From Nitratireductor sp. (GTDB lineage: Bacteria > Pseudomonadota > Alphaproteobacteria > Rhizobiales > Rhizobiaceae), in NCBI GenBank assembly GCA_017854535.1, contig JAFMHL010000021.1, positions 1 through 64,000 of the forward strand: DNA of 64,000 nucleotides. Reading direction: 5' to 3'. Of the stretch, positions 41,100-51,357 are shown in pieces. The translations under genes were made by a program, and so were the position numbers. Numbering within the stretch: the first letter of the stretch is position 1; each line of letters starts with the position of its first letter. The notes below the pieces were generated by a model. That model was not told where the DNA came from. It saw only the letters and a list, made by a program, of their open reading frames with translations, and made no database searches.

Positions 41100-41771
41100 A
41101 TGTCCCCAAAGCCTGTCACCGATTCTCTCCTCTTTTTATCTCCCGATGAGAAAGAGCCACATTTTCTTTTTGAGCAACGTCTCATTGATAAAGGCGCAAG
41201 AACTGTTGCTGGCGTGGATGAGGCAGGCCGTGGTCCATTGGCTGGGCCAGTTGTTGCTGCGGCTGTGATCCTGGATCCAAACAATCTTCCTATTGGTTTG
41301 AACGATTCCAAAAAACTGACAGAAAAGAAGCGCAATTTTCTCTTTGATGAAATATGCAAAAAGGCCCACGCCATCAGTTGGCATTCAGCATCAGCCCAGC
41401 GCGTGGATCAGATCAATATTTTGCAGGCGAGCCTGGAGGCAATGGCAATCTCTGTCGTCAGTCTATCTTTGCCCTGCGATGCCGCTCTGTTTGATGGGCG
41501 TGATGTGCCCCTTGATTGTCGTCATTTCGGAACAGCCATAATCAAGGGTGACGCCAAGTCTCTATCTATCGCTGCAGCATCCATCATTGCAAAAGTGCTG
41601 CGCGATACAATTATGGTTCAGATGGACAGACATTACCCCGAATATGGTTTTGCAGGTCACAAAGGATATGGTGCAAAGTCTCATATGGCAGCCATTGCGG
41701 CCCATGGCCCATCACCGCTTCATAGAATGTCTTTTTCACCCATGAAAGATATTGGGGCAGATCAAGTTTGA
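41100..41771 (+). CDS. rnhB: ribonuclease HII
   Basis: TVAGVDEAGRGPLAGPVVAAAVILD, LNDSKKLTEKKR, HYPEYGFAGHKGYGAKSHM; ATG 41100 preferred over TTG 41019. Confidence 0.93.
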   Translation: MSPKPVTDSLLFLSPDEKEPHFLFEQRLIDKGARTVAGVDEAGRGPLAGPVVAAAVILDPNNLPIGLNDSKKLTEKKRNFLFDEICKKAHAISWHSASAQRVDQINILQASLEAMAISVVSLSLPCDAALFDGRDVPLDCRHFGTAIIKGDAKSLSIAAASIIAKVLRDTIMVQMDRHYPEYGFAGHKGYGAKSHMAAIAAHGPSPLHRMSFSPMKDIGADQV

Positions 41772-41796
41772 TCATCTTTAAGGTAGACACAAAAAA

Positions 41797-41816
41797 AACC
41801 CGCTCTTGAGCGGGTT
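41797..41816 (-). terminator. intrinsic terminator for the atp operon (minus strand)
   Basis: AACCCGCTCttGAGCGGGTT with a run of A on the plus strand just upstream (U-tract on the minus strand). Confidence 0.88.
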
Positions 41817-41841
41817 CATTCATAGTCAAATTTTACTGCTA

Positions 41842-42321
41842 TCAGTTAAGGCGGGCCTTAACTTCAGCAATGCCATCTGAAATCAGCTTGTCGGCTGTTG
41901 CGCCAGAAGCCTTGCCCTGCAAGATATTACCTGCAGCAGCTACTGCGATGTCTACAGCTGACGCACGAACCTCAGCGATTGCCTGTGCCTGTGCCTGCTC
42001 GATCTTTTGTTCAGCCAAAGCCGTACGACGAGCGACAAATTCTGCAGCTTTCACTTCAGCGTCTTTTTCGAGATTAGCGGCTTCGCGTTTGGCAGCCGTA
42101 AGGATCTCGCCAGCCTCTTTCTCAGCTTCTTTGCGTTTGCGCTGATAGTCTGCCAACAATTCCTGTGCTTCTTCGCGCAGACGGCGCGCTTCATCAAGAT
42201 CACTTTTGATCTTGTCAGCACGAGCGTCCAAGCCTTCAGCCATTTTAGCCGGAACTTTTACATAAGCCAAGATGCCTAGGAAAATGATAAGAGCGATCAA
42301 TGCCCAAAAGGTAGCGTCCAT
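41842..42321 (-). CDS. atpF: F0F1 ATP synthase subunit B
   Basis: N-terminal TM FWALIALIIFLGILAYVKVP and long charged coiled coil. Confidence 0.93.
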   Translation of the reverse strand: MDATFWALIALIIFLGILAYVKVPAKMAEGLDARADKIKSDLDEARRLREEAQELLADYQRKRKEAEKEAGEILTAAKREAANLEKDAEVKAAEFVARRTALAEQKIEQAQAQAIAEVRASAVDIAVAAAGNILQGKASGATADKLISDGIAEVKARLN

Positions 42322-42337
42322 ATTCTTTCTCCCTAGC

Positions 42338-42880
42338 TTAGCGCGTTACCGCAGCCACAGCTTTGTCGATTTCAGCTTTAGATATTGAGCCGCCAACTAA
42401 TTCTTTTACGATCTCGGCAACAGCTACAGAAGCAATACCATCGACTTCACCCAAAGCTTTTGCCTTGATTGTAGCAATTTGTTTTTCTGATGCGGCTAGC
42501 TTTTCATTCAAAGCTGCTTCGCTGGTCGCGCGCTTTTCGTCTGCTTCAGCCTTAGCTTTGTCTTTAGAAGTCTGAGCGATTGAATGGGCGCTGTTACGTG
42601 CCTCTGTCAATTCCTGCTCATAGGCTGCCAAAGCAGCATCTGATTCTTCTTTCAAACGCTGTGCTTCGTCCAGATCACGGGTGATACGGTCACGGCGAAC
42701 GCCTAAAATTCCTGATATACGCGGAATGACTACTTTTGACATCAAATAGTAGAAAATTCCAAATGTAATCGCCAACCACAATAACTGTGAAGCAAAAGAA
42801 GATGGATCGAACGGAGGAAATACCCCTGTTGCTCCATGCGCTGCTTCTTCTGTGGCTGCAAAAGCTGTGCTGATAAACAT
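42338..42880 (-). CDS. F0F1 ATP synthase subunit B'
   Basis: FPPFDPSSFASQLLWLAITFGIFYYLMSKVVIPRISGILGVRRDRI. Confidence 0.93.
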   Translation of the reverse strand: MFISTAFAATEEAAHGATGVFPPFDPSSFASQLLWLAITFGIFYYLMSKVVIPRISGILGVRRDRITRDLDEAQRLKEESDAALAAYEQELTEARNSAHSIAQTSKDKAKAEADEKRATSEAALNEKLAASEKQIATIKAKALGEVDGIASVAVAEIVKELVGGSISKAEIDKAVAAVTR

Positions 42881-42910
42881 GATTTTATCCCGAAGGGAGA
42901 AACTAATTTA

Positions 42911-42949
42911 CGAAGAGGCGCGGCTATTGTTTCCAATAACCGCGCTTCG
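42911..42949 (-). promoter_or_regulatory. intercistronic RNA hairpin between atpE and atpF'
   Basis: Minus-strand RNA GCGCGGUUAUUG-GAAA-CAAUAGCCGCGC: 12 bp with one G-U and a GAAA tetraloop; no U-tract. Confidence 0.8.
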
Positions 42950-42962
42950 AAATATTGTAGTC

Positions 42963-43190
42963 TTAAACTGCGAAAAGCAGAAGAAGAGCGACTAGCAGTG
43001 AGAAGATGCCAAGAGCTTCTGTCACGGCAAAGCCGAAAATCAAACGACCGAACTGGCCATCAGCTGCTGATGGGTTGCGCAAAGCGCCTGCCAAATAGCT
43101 ACCGAAAATGTTACCAAGACCAATGCCGGCTCCGCCCATTCCTAGGCATGCAATTCCTGCACCGATGTATTTTGCTGCTTCAGCTTCCAT
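42963..43190 (-). CDS. atpE: F0F1 ATP synthase subunit C
   Basis: 75 aa; [19 protein letters not shown] and [18 protein letters not shown]. Confidence 0.97.
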   Translation of the reverse strand: MEAEAAKYIGAGIACLGMGGAGIGLGNIFGSYLAGALRNPSAADGQFGRLIFGFAVTEALGIFSLLVALLLLFAV

Positions 43191-43249
43191 AATGAACTCC
43201 TTGAGGTTTTGAACTGGAAATTTGAGTTAAGGTTGTAATTACCAAACGC

Positions 43250-43999
43250 CTAGTGAGACGGATGAAGTGCGTCGTTGAGATACATGCAAGTCAAGACGGC
43301 AAACACATATGCCTGCAAGAATGCAACGAGAAATTCGAGACCAGTAAGTGCTACGGTCATGATCAGCGGCAGGATCGCAATGCCGATACCAGCGGCGCCC
43401 AAACCGCTCAGGCTCACCACAAAACCGGCAAACACTTTCAATGTGATGTGACCAGCCAGCATGTTTGCGAACAAACGAACTGATAGAGAAATTGGACGGG
43501 AAATAAATGAAATCACTTCAATCATGATTACCAATGGCATCAAGACAGCAGGAATGCCGCTTGGCACAAACAGTTTCAAGAAGCCAATGCCGTTCTTGTA
43601 AAAACCGTAAACCACCACTGTGCCTATCACTAGCATGGAAAGGGCAAAGGTCACGATGATATGGCTGGTAACCGTAAAGAAATACGGGAACATGCCGAAT
43701 AAGTTTGCCACCAAAATGAACATGAATAGTGAAAATACCATCGGGAAGAACTTCATTCCCTCAGATCCCGCACCATCTCGCAACATGGACGCTACAAATT
43801 CATAGGACATTTCAGCCAACGACTGTGTGCGGCTCGGGATAAGCCCACGGCCGCTTGTCGCCCAAATCAAGAAAGCTGCAGTTGCAGCAACTGTAACAAC
43901 CATGAAAAGGGATGAGTTCGTAAACGAAATATCCGTACCGCCAATATCAAGCGGGATCAGCTTGTTTAACTGAAACTGATGGATTGGATCGTTAGCCAC
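43250..43999 (-). CDS. atpB: F0F1 ATP synthase subunit A
   Basis: [22 protein letters not shown] and [23 protein letters not shown]. Confidence 0.97.
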   Translation of the reverse strand: MANDPIHQFQLNKLIPLDIGGTDISFTNSSLFMVVTVAATAAFLIWATSGRGLIPSRTQSLAEMSYEFVASMLRDGAGSEGMKFFPMVFSLFMFILVANLFGMFPYFFTVTSHIIVTFALSMLVIGTVVVYGFYKNGIGFLKLFVPSGIPAVLMPLVIMIEVISFISRPISLSVRLFANMLAGHITLKVFAGFVVSLSGLGAAGIGIAILPLIMTVALTGLEFLVAFLQAYVFAVLTCMYLNDALHPSH

Positions 44000-44028
44000 A
44001 GTGCAATTCCTTAATTGAGCAATTCTGC

Positions 44029-44439
44029 CTATTCGTCTTCATCGTCGTAAAGATCATCGCGGCCTTTATCAGTCGGCTTTTGATCTTTCTTGTCACCTTT
44101 TGCAGCAGCCCACCCTCTTTGATACGGGTCAGCCATCTCACCAGATGAACGCAAAACATTAATAACACCCGCTACAAATCCTAGAAGCAACATGACAATC
44201 ATAGCCCAAGGTCTCGTACCAGTAAGAGAGTCGATCAGATATCCGATCCCCGCCCCCACTAAAATTGCCGAAATAAACTCACTCGACATTTTAAGCGCAT
44301 TACCAAAGCCCGGCTTCCCGGTTTTTGGCATATTCTTTATCAGGTCCGTCTGACGGCTGCTAGCCAGTTTTGCCTCAAGGGCAGCCAAACGTTCTTTGCG
44401 ATTCTTGTCGGCAAGGTCTTTCTCGTTGTTGTTTTTCAT
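44029..44439 (-). CDS. atpI: ATP synthase protein I (AtpI)
   Basis: Two TM segments, position upstream of atp[43 protein letters not shown]. Confidence 0.88.
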   Translation of the reverse strand: MKNNNEKDLADKNRKERLAALEAKLASSRQTDLIKNMPKTGKPGFGNALKMSSEFISAILVGAGIGYLIDSLTGTRPWAMIVMLLLGFVAGVINVLRSSGEMADPYQRGWAAAKGDKKDQKPTDKGRDDLYDDEDE

Positions 44440-44779
44440 CTCGGCCTGCCTGTTTCATTCCTAGTCCCGCAAATTCGCGGAAAAAGATAACTCTAAAAGC
44501 TTTGTTGGACAAAATTAGCCCTTAAGCAAGTTCGTATTTGAAACCATCGACCAAGCGAAAACCCACCAGATTTCCAACCTTACCAAGTCGGGCGCAACAT
44601 AGATTTGTGCCCCCCGCCTGTCAAGGCAGAGGTTTACAACTTAAGTATCTGTTTTTGAATGTTTTTTGTAGAAACATTGCCAATGCGACAATGCGTCAAA
44701 CGGATGAAATGGGGAATCTGTCAATCAGCGCCCCATTTGCCAGTGCAAATCCGAATTGATGCGTAGCAATTTTAGCCGC

Positions 44780-45958
44780 TTAAGACCACCCACCGCCGAA
44801 TGTGCGGTAGAAGATGTGCAGACCGATGCGTCCTACTTTTTTCATGGAATGGGCCCATTTCGGGTTCACATAAGTCGCGTGATAATGTGTTGATGATCCA
44901 ACCTCTTTGAACCAAATACGCCCTTCAGTCGTTTCCCGGGCAACATAACTCGCAATATCCCAACGCTTTCGATCATTCACCTTGTCTTTGATGTTATCGC
45001 AGGCAAATGAGAACTGACAGCGATTGCGCCAATGTTTGTTTTGATAAACCACACCGCATATCGTGTTTGGATAAGTCGGGTTTTTAACTCGATTAAGAAT
45101 GACCTGTGACACAGCCGCCTGGCCACGGACTGGCTCGCCGCGGGCTTCAAAATAAATTCCCGCAGTCAGACAATGCTGCTCACGCTCCGAGAAAACTGCC
45201 TTTGGCAAAGGATCAGCAGCCCAGCTATGATCACCCTTTTCAAGCTTGGGAATGATGTTGATTGGCCCTGCCTCTTCGAGAACCTCGGCAAATGGCGAAC
45301 GCTCAAATTCCGGCTCCGGCGCAAAGGCCAGAATATTGGGGACAGACTCAGTAACAAGACTGGCGACCATTACAGGAAGATCAGCCTTTGGCGCAAATTT
45401 ATCTTGTTTCTTTTGTTTTGGATGAAACGCAAATGCGACCTGCAACGCTTCAGCGGCAGGCTTGGCTTTTACAAAAGCCAGTTCAGTCTTTTTACCCACA
45501 TCCAAAGGTGCAAGCATCGAATAGCGCTCAGCAACCGTTCCAGCATTAAACTTCGCTGGTGGAGCCCTTTTTGTTGTGGAAACTACGCGAGCGCCTTTTC
45601 CTGAACGATTCACGGTCTGAGGCTCGCGTTCAATCTTGACTTCGCTTGTCAAACGCTCTTCGAATTCTTTGCTGCTTGAACCTTGCAACAAGGCAGTAGT
45701 TTTTGGCAATTCTGCATCGATTTGGGTTTTTGAAATTGAGCTGGTGGTCAGTTGTGAAACACCCGGCTGCTCATCGGCGCTGATCAACCAACGCATGTTC
45801 GCTGTTACCGAAGCGGTCGCCTTTGAAAGGCTGGCAACATCCTGGTGTGCAACCAGGGTTGGGTAGGTCAGAAAAAGCGAAACTCCCGCTACGACTGGAA
45901 AAAAACCATTTTTAACACGCGCCCAAAGGGGCTGACGCTTCACATCAGATTTTATCAA
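44780..45958 (-). CDS. cell wall hydrolase (SleB/CwlJ-type)
   Basis: C-terminal EQHCLTAGIYFEARGEPVRGQAAVSQVILNRVKNPTYPNTICGVVYQNKHWRNRCQFSFACD. Confidence 0.93.
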   Translation of the reverse strand: MIKSDVKRQPLWARVKNGFFPVVAGVSLFLTYPTLVAHQDVASLSKATASVTANMRWLISADEQPGVSQLTTSSISKTQIDAELPKTTALLQGSSSKEFEERLTSEVKIEREPQTVNRSGKGARVVSTTKRAPPAKFNAGTVAERYSMLAPLDVGKKTELAFVKAKPAAEALQVAFAFHPKQKKQDKFAPKADLPVMVASLVTESVPNILAFAPEPEFERSPFAEVLEEAGPINIIPKLEKGDHSWAADPLPKAVFSEREQHCLTAGIYFEARGEPVRGQAAVSQVILNRVKNPTYPNTICGVVYQNKHWRNRCQFSFACDNIKDKVNDRKRWDIASYVARETTEGRIWFKEVGSSTHYHATYVNPKWAHSMKKVGRIGLHIFYRTFGGGWS

Positions 45959-46182
45959 AACTTTACTCCAAACAAACCGTTTTGACTGCTATCAACAAAC
46001 CTAAGCAGTGTTTTGATATTGGTTTGTTAACCTTGATATTGGGTTAAAGAGACATTTCTGATTGGTTAACAGCAGCCGTTTTTGCGTGCCTTAGGCCATG
46101 CAAATGCCCTTCTATCCAATCAGTGGACTGGATAAATTGCTTATTTGGCGGGATTTTGACCCTCATGTGGCAGCGAGAAGTT

Positions 46183-47619
46183 TTACCTGCGTTTTTTACG
46201 CGTAGCGTATGGGTTATCGCCTTTGCGAAGGAATAACCGAATGGGCACCGACCAAAGATCGAAGCTTTCTCTGATCTGGTTCACCATATAACGGGTATAA
46301 GATGCTGGCATCGATTCTGGGCGCGTACAATGAGCCATGAATGTCGGCGGACGCGCTTTAGCCTGTGTAACATATTTCATACGGATCCGCCGACCGGAAA
46401 CAGCTGGCGGTGGGTGATGGGCCTGAATATCATCAAGCCAACGGTTTAGTTTGGACGTACCGATACGGCGATTCCATTGTTCATGCACATCGAAAACCGC
46501 TTGCATTAATTTGGGAAGACCGTCTCCAGTTAGACCAGAGATTGGCATAACCTTGAGGCCCTTAACCTGAGACAGGCTTTCCTCTGACAATTCACGAATT
46601 TCTGCAAGGCGCTGCTGACGCTGTTCAACCAAGTCCCATTTATTGACGGCAATGACAGGAGCCCTGCCCTCACGAATAATCAAATCGATGATTTGCACAT
46701 CCTGCTTTTCAAACGGGATTTCGGCATCAATTACAATAATGACCACTTCCGCATATTTGACCGCGCGCAATCCGTCTGACACGGACATTTTTTCGAGCTT
46801 TTCTTGAATTCTGGCTTTGCGGCGCATGCCAGCCGTATCATAAAGCTTGATGACCCGACCTTGATATTCCCATTCCACCGAAATAGAATCGCGCGTGATG
46901 CCAGCTTCTGGGCCAGTTAAAAGCCGCTCTTCCTGAACCATTTGGTTTATCAGTGTAGACTTGCCAGCATTTGGCCGCCCTACAATGGCGATGCGCAAAG
47001 GCTTGGAAGTGTCATAGGCCGGGATTATCTCCTCGCCATGTTCGTCGAGTTCCAATTCTTCAAACTCGACATCATCCTCTTCTTCTTCATCTTCGGCATA
47101 GATGCCAGTACCATAAGCTCTATCTTCGCCAACAGCTGCAACGAGGGCATTGTACAAATCCCCCATGCCAACGCCATGTTCGGCAGATATTGGAACAGGT
47201 TCCCCGAAGCCGAGCGAAAAAGCATCATAGTAACCAGCCTCGCCCAGTTTGCCTTCCATCTTGTTGGCAACCAGCACGATCTTTTTAGAATGTTTACGTA
47301 CAATTTGCCCGAAGCTTTTATCAGTCGGAGTGATACCAGCTTTTGAATCAATCAGGAAAAGGCTGACATCAGCTTCAACAATGGCCTTTTCAGTCTGCTC
47401 GCGCATACGTCCTTCAAGGCTGTCTTCATCGGCATCTTCAAGGCCAGCGGTGTCGATGATCTTAAATTCCAGATCACCAATATGTCCATCGGCCATGCGG
47501 CGGTCGCGTGTAACACCCGGCGTATCATCGACAAGCGCAAGTTTCTTGCCAACCAAGCGATTGAAAAGCGTGGACTTGCCGACATTTGGCCGGCCAATGA
47601 TTGCAACGGTGAAACTCAT
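46183..47619 (-). CDS. der: ribosome biogenesis GTPase Der (EngA)
   Basis: Two G domains: [18 protein letters not shown] and [33 protein letters not shown]. Confidence 0.97.
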   Translation of the reverse strand: MSFTVAIIGRPNVGKSTLFNRLVGKKLALVDDTPGVTRDRRMADGHIGDLEFKIIDTAGLEDADEDSLEGRMREQTEKAIVEADVSLFLIDSKAGITPTDKSFGQIVRKHSKKIVLVANKMEGKLGEAGYYDAFSLGFGEPVPISAEHGVGMGDLYNALVAAVGEDRAYGTGIYAEDEEEEDDVEFEELELDEHGEEIIPAYDTSKPLRIAIVGRPNAGKSTLINQMVQEERLLTGPEAGITRDSISVEWEYQGRVIKLYDTAGMRRKARIQEKLEKMSVSDGLRAVKYAEVVIIVIDAEIPFEKQDVQIIDLIIREGRAPVIAVNKWDLVEQRQQRLAEIRELSEESLSQVKGLKVMPISGLTGDGLPKLMQAVFDVHEQWNRRIGTSKLNRWLDDIQAHHPPPAVSGRRIRMKYVTQAKARPPTFMAHCTRPESMPASYTRYMVNQIRESFDLWSVPIRLFLRKGDNPYATRKKRR

Positions 47620-47648
47620 AATATGTTTGTCTCAATGAAAGCCTGACC

Positions 47649-48320
47649 TTAGCCGGCGGCTTTAATGCCTTTTCCTGCGAGAATGTTCAGCATCAACTGC
47701 GCCCGACCTCTAACGCCCTGCGGTGACGCCGTATCTTCAACAATTGATTGATACCAATCGAGCGCTTTTGTGTCTTCTCCTGCATTCATGGCTGCAATGC
47801 CCAATGCTTCACGGGCAGAATGGCGGAATGGCTCCCCAGCTGATGCAAGGGCTTTCAGCCGTGTTTCCAATGATCCATAATCTTCTTCGTCAACTGCTAA
47901 CAGGCCAGAGCGTAATGTTGCGATTTGTTGCAAGATCGGTGAAAAAGATTTGTCCGCAGCAAGTGCATCAAATTCTTTTATGGCTGCAGCTTTGTCGCCT
48001 TTGGCTGCAGTCTCACTGGCAATACGCAGTTTTGCAAGTGCAGCATATTGACCGCCGCCTTCATCAGCAATCGCATTAAGGGCGCTGATTGCCGCGTCGT
48101 GCTGACCTTCATTGGACATAGCAATCGCATCCATATAGCGATCACCCAAGCTGGCAGCACTGGTTTCCTCAAAATGTTTCCAAGCTTGAAAAGCTGCTGT
48201 AGCAACTGCAATCAACACTGCCAGAGCTATGATATATTTGCCGTATTTCGCCCAAAAATCCTGCGCCCGATCCTGACGGATTTGATCATCAACTTCGCGA
48301 ATAAAAGTATCTTCTGCCAT
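47649..48320 (-). CDS. tetratricopeptide repeat-like membrane protein (YfgM-like)
   Basis: DFWAKYGKYIIALAVLIAVATAAFQAWKHFEE and TPR-like helices; adjacent to der. Confidence 0.85.
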   Translation of the reverse strand: MAEDTFIREVDDQIRQDRAQDFWAKYGKYIIALAVLIAVATAAFQAWKHFEETSAASLGDRYMDAIAMSNEGQHDAAISALNAIADEGGGQYAALAKLRIASETAAKGDKAAAIKEFDALAADKSFSPILQQIATLRSGLLAVDEEDYGSLETRLKALASAGEPFRHSAREALGIAAMNAGEDTKALDWYQSIVEDTASPQGVRGRAQLMLNILAGKGIKAAG

Positions 48321-48478
48321 GGTGCCTGTCGTTTGTTTTCAATAGGAGGTTTTTAAGCGCTCATCAAACTGCGCTCTTTTGCAGCCTTTTAACTGACAAA
48401 GGCTCTGAAAAGCAATGGCAACCGCAATCAATTAACGGACACCATTTACCTTACCAGTTTTTGGCACTAGCTAAATCC

Positions 48479-49051
48479 TCAGCCAACCATGATCGGCGCA
48501 ACGCCAAACAGCCATTCATGCAGACCGAATAAAAATACTGCCCATAAAACAATACCGCCGAAGATTGCCAGACCGTCCTGCAATATTGGTTTGACAGGTG
48601 GTAAAGCCGCCGTTCTTTTCCGTACGCTTACAAAGTTTAAACTTGCCCAGATGATAAACGAACCGAACAGCAAGACAGAAGCAGTGTCGCCATTGGCAAA
48701 CAAATGCGCCAAAGACCAAAGGATGATTGCGAGCAAAAACGGATGATGTGTAATAAATTTTAGTCGGCTGGAGCGCATGTTAAAAGTCATCAAAATGAAA
48801 GCTGGCAACATCAACAACACTGCCAGTGTTGGGCCCCAATCCGGCCTAACATAGACAATGTCAGCGTCAGGACGGGCAACGGAGTATCCGTAAATCAACA
48901 CAACCAATGCAATCAAAGAAGCCAGAGAGTACAAGCCCTTCCACTTGTTCTCACCCATTTGAGCATATTTTGCATCCCGCCATTTTGGTGCTATCATTCG
49001 CAAAGAATGCAAGCCGTGAAATAATATCAATCCAATAATGAGCCAAGTCAT
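48479..49051 (-). CDS. NnrU family protein
   Basis: LILFHGLHSLRMIAP, FNMRSSRLKFITHHPFLLAIILWSLAHLFANGD. Confidence 0.88.
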   Translation of the reverse strand: MTWLIIGLILFHGLHSLRMIAPKWRDAKYAQMGENKWKGLYSLASLIALVVLIYGYSVARPDADIVYVRPDWGPTLAVLLMLPAFILMTFNMRSSRLKFITHHPFLLAIILWSLAHLFANGDTASVLLFGSFIIWASLNFVSVRKRTAALPPVKPILQDGLAIFGGIVLWAVFLFGLHEWLFGVAPIMVG

Positions 49052-49143
49052 ATTTTTTGTCCCTGAATTGCACTTGTATAGCATTGCGCTAGTGGGCGAT
49101 CTCAATTGTGTTTTCGGTTAACAAGAGTATTGGGAAACGGACT

Positions 49144-49473
49144 ATGTCTGTCAATCAAAGGAAAGCCAAACAGCTTCTTGCCACTAAACGCGCCGAGTTG
49201 GAAAAAGAGTCTAAACTTTCCAAAGAAGCGCGCGAAACGGTTGAACTTGATCAACAATCTGTTGGACGTTTATCCCGTATGGACGCAATGCAACAAAAAG
49301 CGATGGCGGATGCACAAGAAAGAACAAGAGCACTTGATCTTCAACGCATCGAAATGGCTGAGCGTCGGATCCATGATGACGAATACGGTTTTTGCTTATC
49401 TTGCGGCGAGGAAATCGCCGAGGGCAGACTTGCCCTCGACCCGATGGCTGAACGATGCATCAAATGCGCTTAA
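49144..49473 (+). CDS. TraR/DksA family zinc-finger protein
   Basis: C-terminal C4 finger YGFCLSCGEEIAEGRLALDPMAERCIKC. Confidence 0.9.
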   Translation: MSVNQRKAKQLLATKRAELEKESKLSKEARETVELDQQSVGRLSRMDAMQQKAMADAQERTRALDLQRIEMAERRIHDDEYGFCLSCGEEIAEGRLALDPMAERCIKCA

Positions 49474-49475
49474 CA

Positions 49476-50825
49476 CTATGACTTCAATTTTTCGTCCAAG
49501 TCTCCATTTAGCGGTTTCAGGGTCGCCACTTCTTTAAGATATTCCTGATCGATCTCCGGCAATGGTTCATTGTTCATAGCCGCTTCAAACGCTTTCAAAC
49601 GTTTATGGATCGACATCAATTCAACAATCGTTCCCCAGGAATTGACCAGATACTGGAATGAGTTCGCTACCTGGTTAAATGCGGAAACGATCTGTTGGAA
49701 CAACCCGAATGTGATTTTACCAGCAGCAATGGTTGGAACCAGCAAGATAATCGAAAAAACATTGTCCGTTTGCAGATACAGATATCTTGCGACATTAAAA
49801 TAGAGGTAGTGGAAATATAGGCGGAAATAATTTTTTCGCACATTTCCAAAAAGGTCTCGCAAAGAAGGCGGCCCAGCACGATCCTTGCTGTCCTCACCAT
49901 AAACAAGCTCTTTACGATAGGCCGCCTCAACTCTTTGGTTCTTAAAATATAGCCCAGGCAGTTTAATACCTGCAACCAGTAGAAGAACGGTTCCGAAAAT
50001 GGACCAGAAGAGAGCGGCCATAAGCAATGGCGCTGGAATTTGTCCGATGATTGGAAGTTCGGTGATGTTTTGGCCGAGCACATATAAGATCGGTAAAAAA
50101 GCGATCAAAGTAAGAATTGAATCAATTGCTCTGGTTCCAAGAGATTCAACAGTCTCGGCAAAGCGCATCGTATCTTCTTGAACACGCTGGGAAGCACCCT
50201 CAATGTGACGCAGGTTAGCCCAGTTTTCGGCGTAATAGTCATTCATCGCGGTGCGCCAGCGAAAGACATAATGGCTCGCAATGAAACTGGTTATCACGGC
50301 TATTACGATGTTGATCGAAGCAATTTCAAGAAAATCAAAAACGCCTGCAAAAAGTTCGGATACTGGCACTGTTCCTTTTGTGTCACCAGTTAGAGCATTT
50401 TGGATCATGTCAAAAAATGATCCACGCCAATTGTTCAGCGCGACGCTGGTCTGAACAGAAAAAGCCGTGGTGAACAAGATCAATCCCGAGACCAAAAGCG
50501 ACCAAATCTGCCATTTGTGTGGTGCAAAATGGAACCATAAAGCAGAGAAAATCAAAATGGACAGAGCATAATAAAGGTAAAACCAAAGCATATCATTTGA
50601 AAAGAAAAACCAGACCGTCGCTAATTGTCCCGCGCCTTCTTGTGGCGGCAATCCAACTAAACCGCCCCAACCCGAAGCGCCGCCCGCATACCAGATGCCC
50701 ATCGCGATGGCGCACCAGACTAAAAATGACGGAAAGAAAATTTTAGGGTTGGGGAAAAATGAATGAAACACGGTGTTCTCCTGCGATTCGGTCTTTTGAT
50801 GATGTCGCACACTCTTGATGGGCAA
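49476..50825 (-). CDS. bacA: peptide antibiotic transporter SbmA/BacA
   Basis: FHSFFPNPKIFFPSFLVWCAIAMGIWY and MNDYYAENWANLRHIEGASQRVQEDTMRFA. Confidence 0.95.
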   Translation of the reverse strand: MPIKSVRHHQKTESQENTVFHSFFPNPKIFFPSFLVWCAIAMGIWYAGGASGWGGLVGLPPQEGAGQLATVWFFFSNDMLWFYLYYALSILIFSALWFHFAPHKWQIWSLLVSGLILFTTAFSVQTSVALNNWRGSFFDMIQNALTGDTKGTVPVSELFAGVFDFLEIASINIVIAVITSFIASHYVFRWRTAMNDYYAENWANLRHIEGASQRVQEDTMRFAETVESLGTRAIDSILTLIAFLPILYVLGQNITELPIIGQIPAPLLMAALFWSIFGTVLLLVAGIKLPGLYFKNQRVEAAYRKELVYGEDSKDRAGPPSLRDLFGNVRKNYFRLYFHYLYFNVARYLYLQTDNVFSIILLVPTIAAGKITFGLFQQIVSAFNQVANSFQYLVNSWGTIVELMSIHKRLKAFEAAMNNEPLPEIDQEYLKEVATLKPLNGDLDEKLKS

Positions 50826-50990
50826 TCAAGAAATTGGACCTGTCTTCATGTGCTTTGGAAATCAGGTTTTTGAGAGCAATCACTGATTAATATTGATCAA
50901 ATTGAAAACTTGTTCCCGCTATTAACCACTCGGTTACGTTTAACGAACAAAATCAGTTTCACCACAAGCGATTCGTATGGAGTACGTTAC

Positions 50991-51236
50991 ATGAAGTTGA
51001 TCGATTCACAGATCAAATTGCCGACGATTGAAGAGGCTGAGGTTATCGCCAATCTGCCTCGCAAAAGTGATGAACAACTGGCCCGTGAATATGCCGAAAT
51101 GATTGATCAAATGTACCTGAATGCAGAGATGCTGGACATTGATGCCTGCCCGCCGGATCGCCGGATATTCAAAGGTGATCGTGAAGCTTGGATATACGAG
51201 CATGGAAATGTTGCTGAGCTCGTCTTTGTAAAATAG
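50991..51236 (+). CDS. hypothetical protein (81 aa)
   Basis: Start at MKLIDSQIKLP; no family recognised. Confidence 0.55.
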   Translation: MKLIDSQIKLPTIEEAEVIANLPRKSDEQLAREYAEMIDQMYLNAEMLDIDACPPDRRIFKGDREAWIYEHGNVAELVFVK

Positions 51237-51357
51237 ATCCGCTAGCGAACCTTCTCAATTGAAAATAGACGTCGCTCCACTTGCTCTCATTTGAATGCAA
51301 GTGATAGTATTTGATAGCATTGATTGATTTCGTATTTAATTTGCGGGATTTAGAAAG

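Noticed and set aside
49476-50825. BacA/SbmA as part of a peptide toxin or bacteriocin system
   Set aside because: No precursor peptide, immunity or maturation genes nearby; a stand-alone SbmA/BacA is common in alphaproteobacteria.
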